A DNA stretch of 10,110 bases. Source: Methanocellales archaeon (lineage in GTDB: Archaea > Halobacteriota > UBA148 > JAUWXC01). How positions within the stretch are numbered: the first letter of the stretch is position 1; each line of letters begins with the position of its first letter. Of the stretch, positions 6,856 to 10,110 are shown in pieces. The notes below the pieces were generated by a model. The model worked only from the letters and a program-made list of their open reading frames with translations, did not search any database and was not told the DNA's origin. The position numbers were made by a program, and so were the translations under genes. The stretch spans positions 1 to 10,110 of the forward strand of contig JAUWXC010000018.1 of assembly GCA_030616565.1 (NCBI GenBank). Direction: 5' to 3'.

Positions 6856-6879
6856 TTATAAACAAGGTTATAAACAGGG
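6856..6879. repeat. Tandem 12-bp TATA-containing unit (TTATAAACAAGG / TTATAAACAGGG)
   Basis: A 12-bp unit at 6856-6867 is repeated at 6868-6879 with a single A/G difference. Each copy begins with a good archaeal TATA-like core, TTATAAAC. The second copy is correctly spaced for a leaderless start at 6899; the first would start transcription about 12 bases further upstream. The arrangement therefore looks like a duplicated core promoter element. Confidence 0.75.
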
Positions 6880-6898
6880 CGTTCAATAAATTGATGTC

Positions 6899-8212
6899 AT
6901 GCCAGAACTTGCGATCATCGGTGGTGGACTCGCCGGGGCATCGGTTGCCTCATACGTTCGCGAAAAAGACCCCAATCTGGGGATAACGCTTTTTACCAAG
7001 GATCAATACGTGGCTTACTCTCCACGCGACATCCCCTTTGTTTTGTCTGGTGACATCGCATCTTTTGAAGACCTGATGGTGCATGATTTCTCATACTACA
7101 AGGACAAGGGTATTGATCTGCGCCTCAACACAGAGATCACTGCCATCGATCTTGAGAATAAATCCATCATCGTCGAAGGCGAAAGACTCGGTTATGATCA
7201 ACTCGTGATAGCGACCGGCGTCATTCCCGATATTCCGCAGATACCAGGCATCGACAAAAGGGGCGTTTTTCTCATTAAAGGCATCGGGGACGGCAAAAAG
7301 GTCAAGGAAGCCATGAAAAGTGCAAAAAACGCTGTGGTAGCAGGCGCAGACCCTGTAAGCCTTGAAATCGCATCGGCGTTTCTCACCTCTGGAATCAACA
7401 CCACGGTGGTGGCACCCTCTCCATATCTGCTTCCTCAGTATCTCGATCCAGACATGACGGTCATCGTTCAAAATAAACTAGAAAGTTTGGGCATGAAGGT
7501 CATCACGGGCTCTCCGCTTGGCTCGATTAACGGCCCCGGGCATGCGGAATTTGTTACTGTTGGTAAAGAGGTAATGCCGGCGGATTTGGTAGTCATGTCC
7601 CCTGGCGCAAAACCAAACGTCAGCCTTGCTAAGCAGGCGGGCATCAAAATTGGCGAGACAGGGGGCATTCAAGTTGACCCTTCAATGCGCGTAACCAAGA
7701 GCGCGAGCGTATATGCAGCAGGGGGCTGTGTAGAAGTCATCCATCACATAACGGCTCGCTCCACACTCAGCATGCTTGGAGGAACAGCTGTTCAGCAGGC
7801 CAAGGTTGTGGCAGAGAACATCTGTGGAGGAGATGCAACATTTGATCCAGTTGTAAACCCTGTCGTATCGGTGATCGCAGGTCTTCAAGTTGGCTCGGTG
7901 GGACTTACCTCACATGCTGCCAAGCAGGCAGGGTTGGCGCCAATTGAAGGAAAAGCGCAGGGATTGACCAGAGCTCACTGCTATCCAGGTGCCAAGAAGA
8001 TTTACGTCAAGCTGTTATTCGAAGAGGAACGATTGATGGGGGCACAACTCATCTCAGAGGAGGGCGTGAAGGAAAGAATTGATGCGCTATCGTTTGTGAT
8101 TAAAAGCGGAGCGACATATGAGCAACTGCGGCACATCGAGACCTGTTATGCGCCTCCGGCATCATCAGTAGTGGATGTGCTAACGCTTGCCCTTGAAACC
8201 TTTAAGAAGTAG
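6899..8212 (+). CDS. FAD/NAD(P)-dependent oxidoreductase of the NADH oxidase / CoA-disulfide reductase family, lacking the redox cysteine
   Basis: The 437-residue protein has the domain order of pyridine nucleotide-disulfide oxidoreductases. There is an N-terminal FAD Rossmann loop IIGGGLAGAS (6-15), an ATG motif LVIATG (102-107), a second nucleotide-binding region VVAGADPVSLEIASAF (146-161), a VYAAGGCVEV segment (271-280), and a C-terminal dimerisation domain ending near CYAPPASSVVDVL (416-428). Relatives reduce CoA disulfide, polysulfide or oxygen with NAD(P)H, using a cysteine around residue 43. Here that position reads YSPRDIPFVLSG with Arg43 instead of Cys. The normally conserved AGD of the FAD site is AGG (Gly276), and the second GxG is GAD. 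FAD binding is still likely, but disulfide chemistry through Cys43 is not expected, so the reaction is unassigned. The frame is intact and full length. The gene starts at ATG 6899 behind a tandem TATA promoter and is followed 56 bp later by lon. Confidence 0.85.
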   Translation: MPELAIIGGGLAGASVASYVREKDPNLGITLFTKDQYVAYSPRDIPFVLSGDIASFEDLMVHDFSYYKDKGIDLRLNTEITAIDLENKSIIVEGERLGYDQLVIATGVIPDIPQIPGIDKRGVFLIKGIGDGKKVKEAMKSAKNAVVAGADPVSLEIASAFLTSGINTTVVAPSPYLLPQYLDPDMTVIVQNKLESLGMKVITGSPLGSINGPGHAEFVTVGKEVMPADLVVMSPGAKPNVSLAKQAGIKIGETGGIQVDPSMRVTKSASVYAAGGCVEVIHHITARSTLSMLGGTAVQQAKVVAENICGGDATFDPVVNPVVSVIAGLQVGSVGLTSHAAKQAGLAPIEGKAQGLTRAHCYPGAKKIYVKLLFEEERLMGAQLISEEGVKERIDALSFVIKSGATYEQLRHIETCYAPPASSVVDVLTLALETFKK

Positions 8213-8268
8213 ATATATCGGCCAGAAAGATATTATATTTTAGATTGCAATCTTAAAGAGGAACAACG
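8213..8268 (+). promoter_or_regulatory. lon: lon upstream region: TATA-like boxes, palindrome and Shine-Dalgarno
   Basis: The 56-bp gap holds two TATA-like stretches, ATATAT at 8213-8218 and TATTATATTTT at 8231-8241. A perfect 12-bp palindrome, AGATTGCAATCT, lies at 8242-8253, and GAGG at 8258-8261 lies 7 bases before the lon ATG. With the first box, transcription would start near the palindrome and leave a short leader containing the Shine-Dalgarno. With the second, the palindrome would lie between the box and the start, a typical place for a repressor to block transcription. The sequence elements are seen; their use is inferred. Confidence 0.5.
8242..8253. repeat. Perfect 12-bp palindrome AGATTGCAATCT, possible operator
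   Basis: Each half (AGATTG / CAATCT) is an exact reverse complement of the other, with no spacer. After one mismatched pair, flanking T and A bases continue the symmetry. With no loop it would make a poor RNA hairpin, so a site for a dimeric DNA-binding protein is the more natural reading. It lies right behind the TATA-like element of lon. Confidence 0.6.
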
Positions 8269-10110
8269 ATGGATGACGTTTTAGGTGGACTGGAAATAAC
8301 TGTGACCAGCGACATCAAGGTGCCCGAGCTTTTGGTCGACCAGGTCATAGGTCAGGAGCACGCGGTCGAGGTAGTAAAAAAAGCGGCCAAGCAGCGCCGC
8401 CATGTGATGCTGATCGGGACACCTGGGACGGGCAAATCGATGTTAGCCAGGGCTATGGCTGAACTTCTCCCAAAGGAAGAACTGCAGGACGTTTTGGCCT
8501 ATCACAATCCAGAGGACTCCAACAATCCAAGGGTCAGGGTCGTTCCAGCCGGGAAAGGAAAGCAGATCGTCGAATCCCACAGGGCAGAGGCACGAAAGAA
8601 AACCCAGATGCGCAGTCTGATGTACATGCTATTCGTCATGGCGATTATCATGTATGCTGTCTGGAAAGACCAGTTGCTCTTTGGGATCATTGCCGCTGTC
8701 TTCATCTTTGTCGCGCTCAGGTATGTTACACCAAGAGAAGAAGCACTCGTTCCTAAGCTATTAGTATCAGGCGAGGGCAAAGATACTGCTCCGTACATCG
8801 ATGCTACCGGCTCGCATTCAGGTGCCCTGTTGGGGGATGTAAGACATGACCCCTTCCAGTCAGGAGGACTTGAGACACCATCTCATGAGAGGGTGGAGGC
8901 AGGAGCCATTCATAAGGCGCATAAAGGTGTCCTCTTCATCGATGAAATTAACATCCTGCGACCCGAGTCACAGCATAGCCTGCTTACCGCTTTGCAGGAA
9001 GGCGAATATTCGATTACCGGACAGTCCGAGCGCAGCTCGGGAGCGATGGTAAAAACAGAGCCGGTGCCGTGCGACTTCATCATGGTGGCTGCCGGCAATC
9101 TTGACTCAATAAAAGGGATGCATCCCGCGTTACGTTCCAGAATAAAGGGATATGGCTATGAAGTCTACGTGCGGGATACCATGGATGACACACCAGAGAA
9201 TAGGCGCAAGTTGGTCAGATTTGTTGCGCAAGAGGTGGAGAAAGACAAAAAGATTCCTCACTTTACTGTAGATGCGGTTAAGGAAATCATCTTAGAGGCA
9301 AGGCGGCGCTCCGGTCGAAAAGGTCGGTTAACCCTAAAACTGAGAGACCTCGGCGGATTGGTTAGGGTTGCCGGTGATATTGCCAGAGCAGAAGGCGTCG
9401 AACTCACAACAGCCGAGCATGTTAGGAAAGCCAAGACGATGGCCCGTTCCATAGAGCAGCAGGTAGCGGACAGGCATCTCGAGCAAAAAACTGATTACAA
9501 GATGTTCAGAAGCAAGGGTGCGGAGATTGGCAGGGTTAATGGACTTGCTATCATCGGTGGCGACTCAGGGGTGATTCTCCCCATCGTCGCAGAGGTGACG
9601 CCTGCTCAGTCAAAGGAAGAGGGAAAGGTCATCGCCACCGGTCAGCTTCAGGATATAGCCAGGGAGGCGGTGCAAAACGTCTCGGCATTCTTCAAGAAAT
9701 TTACCGGTCAAGACATCTCGAACAAGGACATTCATATCCAGTTCATTGGAACATACGAGGGCGTGGAAGGCGATAGTGCATCCATATCTGTTGCTGCAGC
9801 GGTCATATCCGCACTCGAGGGCGTACCCATCGATCAGAGCATTGCGATGACCGGCTCTTTATCCGTTAGGGGCGAGGTATTGCCAGTTGGGGGGGTGACG
9901 TATAAAATCGAGGCAGCCGCTCAATCTGGTATTAAGACGGTATTGATTCCCAAGGCGAATGAGAACGACGTGCTGATCGAGGACAGATACAAGGATACGG
10001 TCAAGATCGTTCCTGTGGCGACGATCAATGACGTTCTTGAGTGTAGTCTTGTGGGCAGGAGAAAGCGTGGGTTGCTCAAGCGTCTCGAAAAGTTCGCCTC
10101 TGAAACCAAG
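8269..10110 (+). CDS. lon: Archaeal membrane-bound ATP-dependent protease LonB (extreme C-terminus cut by window edge)
   Basis: The frame is open for 614 codons to the window end; archaeal LonB proteins are about 620-650 residues, so little is missing. The N-terminal AAA+ domain has Walker A GTPGTGKS (50-57), Walker B VLFIDE (221-226), sensor-1 VAAGN (Asn277) and arginines at LRSRIKG (289-293). Between the Walker motifs are two hydrophobic helices, about 117-131 and 135-152, the membrane hairpin that marks archaeal LonB and anchors the ring with its domains in the cytoplasm. The protease domain carries EGDSAS with catalytic Ser503 and GGVTYKIEAA with Lys546, the Ser-Lys dyad; the residue before the lysine is Tyr where many homologues have Pro. 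LonB degrades misfolded and membrane-associated proteins with ATP. The ATG at 8269 follows GAGG by 7 bases; MDDVLGGLE needs no extension. A palindrome upstream suggests transcriptional control, possibly by stress. Confidence 0.96.
   Translation, partial: MDDVLGGLEITVTSDIKVPELLVDQVIGQEHAVEVVKKAAKQRRHVMLIGTPGTGKSMLARAMAELLPKEELQDVLAYHNPEDSNNPRVRVVPAGKGKQIVESHRAEARKKTQMRSLMYMLFVMAIIMYAVWKDQLLFGIIAAVFIFVALRYVTPREEALVPKLLVSGEGKDTAPYIDATGSHSGALLGDVRHDPFQSGGLETPSHERVEAGAIHKAHKGVLFIDEINILRPESQHSLLTALQEGEYSITGQSERSSGAMVKTEPVPCDFIMVAAGNLDSIKGMHPALRSRIKGYGYEVYVRDTMDDTPENRRKLVRFVAQEVEKDKKIPHFTVDAVKEIILEARRRSGRKGRLTLKLRDLGGLVRVAGDIARAEGVELTTAEHVRKAKTMARSIEQQVADRHLEQKTDYKMFRSKGAEIGRVNGLAIIGGDSGVILPIVAEVTPAQSKEEGKVIATGQLQDIAREAVQNVSAFFKKFTGQDISNKDIHIQFIGTYEGVEGDSASISVAAAVISALEGVPIDQSIAMTGSLSVRGEVLPVGGVTYKIEAAAQSGIKTVLIPKANENDVLIEDRYKDTVKIVPVATINDVLECSLVGRRKRGLLKRLEKFASETK

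Larger units (their letters stand above)
6785..6898. promoter_or_regulatory. Divergent promoter between prs and the FAD oxidoreductase
   Basis: This 114-bp gap is AT-rich, unlike the genes around it. Toward prs, the minus-strand TTTTAATAAT (6820-6811) is centred about 31 bases before the GTG. Toward the oxidoreductase, TTATAAAC (6868-6875) is centred about 28 bases before the ATG at 6899, which has no Shine-Dalgarno, so that mRNA is probably leaderless. TTATAAAC reads GTTTATAA on the other strand, so the same boxes could also serve prs with a leader of about 50 bases. Two tandem repeats sit in the middle and are listed separately. I see no small open frame or RNA gene here. Confidence 0.6.

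Noticed and set aside
6835..6879. Possible CRISPR or replication-origin iterons
   Set aside because: There are only two copies of each unit with no spacers, and no cas or replication initiator gene nearby; a promoter explanation fits the position better.
7091..7471. Minus-strand open frame of 126 codons inside the FAD oxidoreductase
   Set aside because: It is antisense to a continuous, motif-rich coding frame and has no recognisable domain or start signal.
1..10110. tRNA, rRNA, insertion sequences, toxin-antitoxin or phage genes
   Set aside because: The gaps between genes are all under 115 bp and none holds a tRNA-like or structured RNA sequence that I can see; there are no transposase or phage motifs, and all genes are chromosomal housekeeping types.

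Overview
The window looks like ordinary chromosomal DNA from a euryarchaeon, probably an anaerobic one. The strongest lineage signals are an archaeal membrane LonB protease with a transmembrane hairpin inside its AAA+ domain, a KptA/Tpt1 RNA 2'-phosphotransferase with an archaeal-type N-terminal zinc-finger-like module, a short archaeal-type PRPP synthetase, and TATA-like boxes about 30 bases before start codons that mostly lack a good Shine-Dalgarno. I cannot name the genus from sequence alone. Nine protein genes fill almost all of the window. The two at the edges are cut: the epimerase lacks its last residues and LonB lacks its extreme C-terminus.

Layout. Bases 1-2221 (minus strand) hold a two-gene sugar unit: phosphoglucosamine mutase-type glmM, then an NAD-dependent sugar-nucleotide epimerase whose GTG start overlaps the glmM stop. 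Across a 43-bp divergent promoter, 2265-4261 (plus) hold a sulfur pair, a LarE-family PP-loop sulfur transferase and a SufS-type cysteine desulfurase, followed by kptA (4306-4935). kptA overlaps tail to tail with rtcA (RNA 3'-phosphate cyclase, minus), which sits behind prs (PRPP synthetase, minus). A 114-bp divergent promoter with two adjacent tandem repeats separates prs from a plus-strand FAD/NAD(P) oxidoreductase (6899-8212). LonB then runs from 8269 to the window end, preceded by a 12-bp perfect palindrome.

How the genes relate. glmM and the epimerase fit UDP-amino-sugar or surface-glycan supply. SufS can release cysteine sulfur that a LarE-type enzyme could use. KptA and RtcA both act on RNA ends, in opposite chemical directions. 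prs feeds nucleotide synthesis. LonB is the membrane quality-control protease.

I found no mobile element, CRISPR array, tRNA or rRNA, and no obviously new multi-gene system. The points most worth a second look are the oxidoreductase that lacks the expected redox cysteine and other cofactor-site residues, the tandem-repeat promoter in front of it, the lon palindrome, the kptA/rtcA overlap, and a LarE/SufS pair with no lar partners in view.
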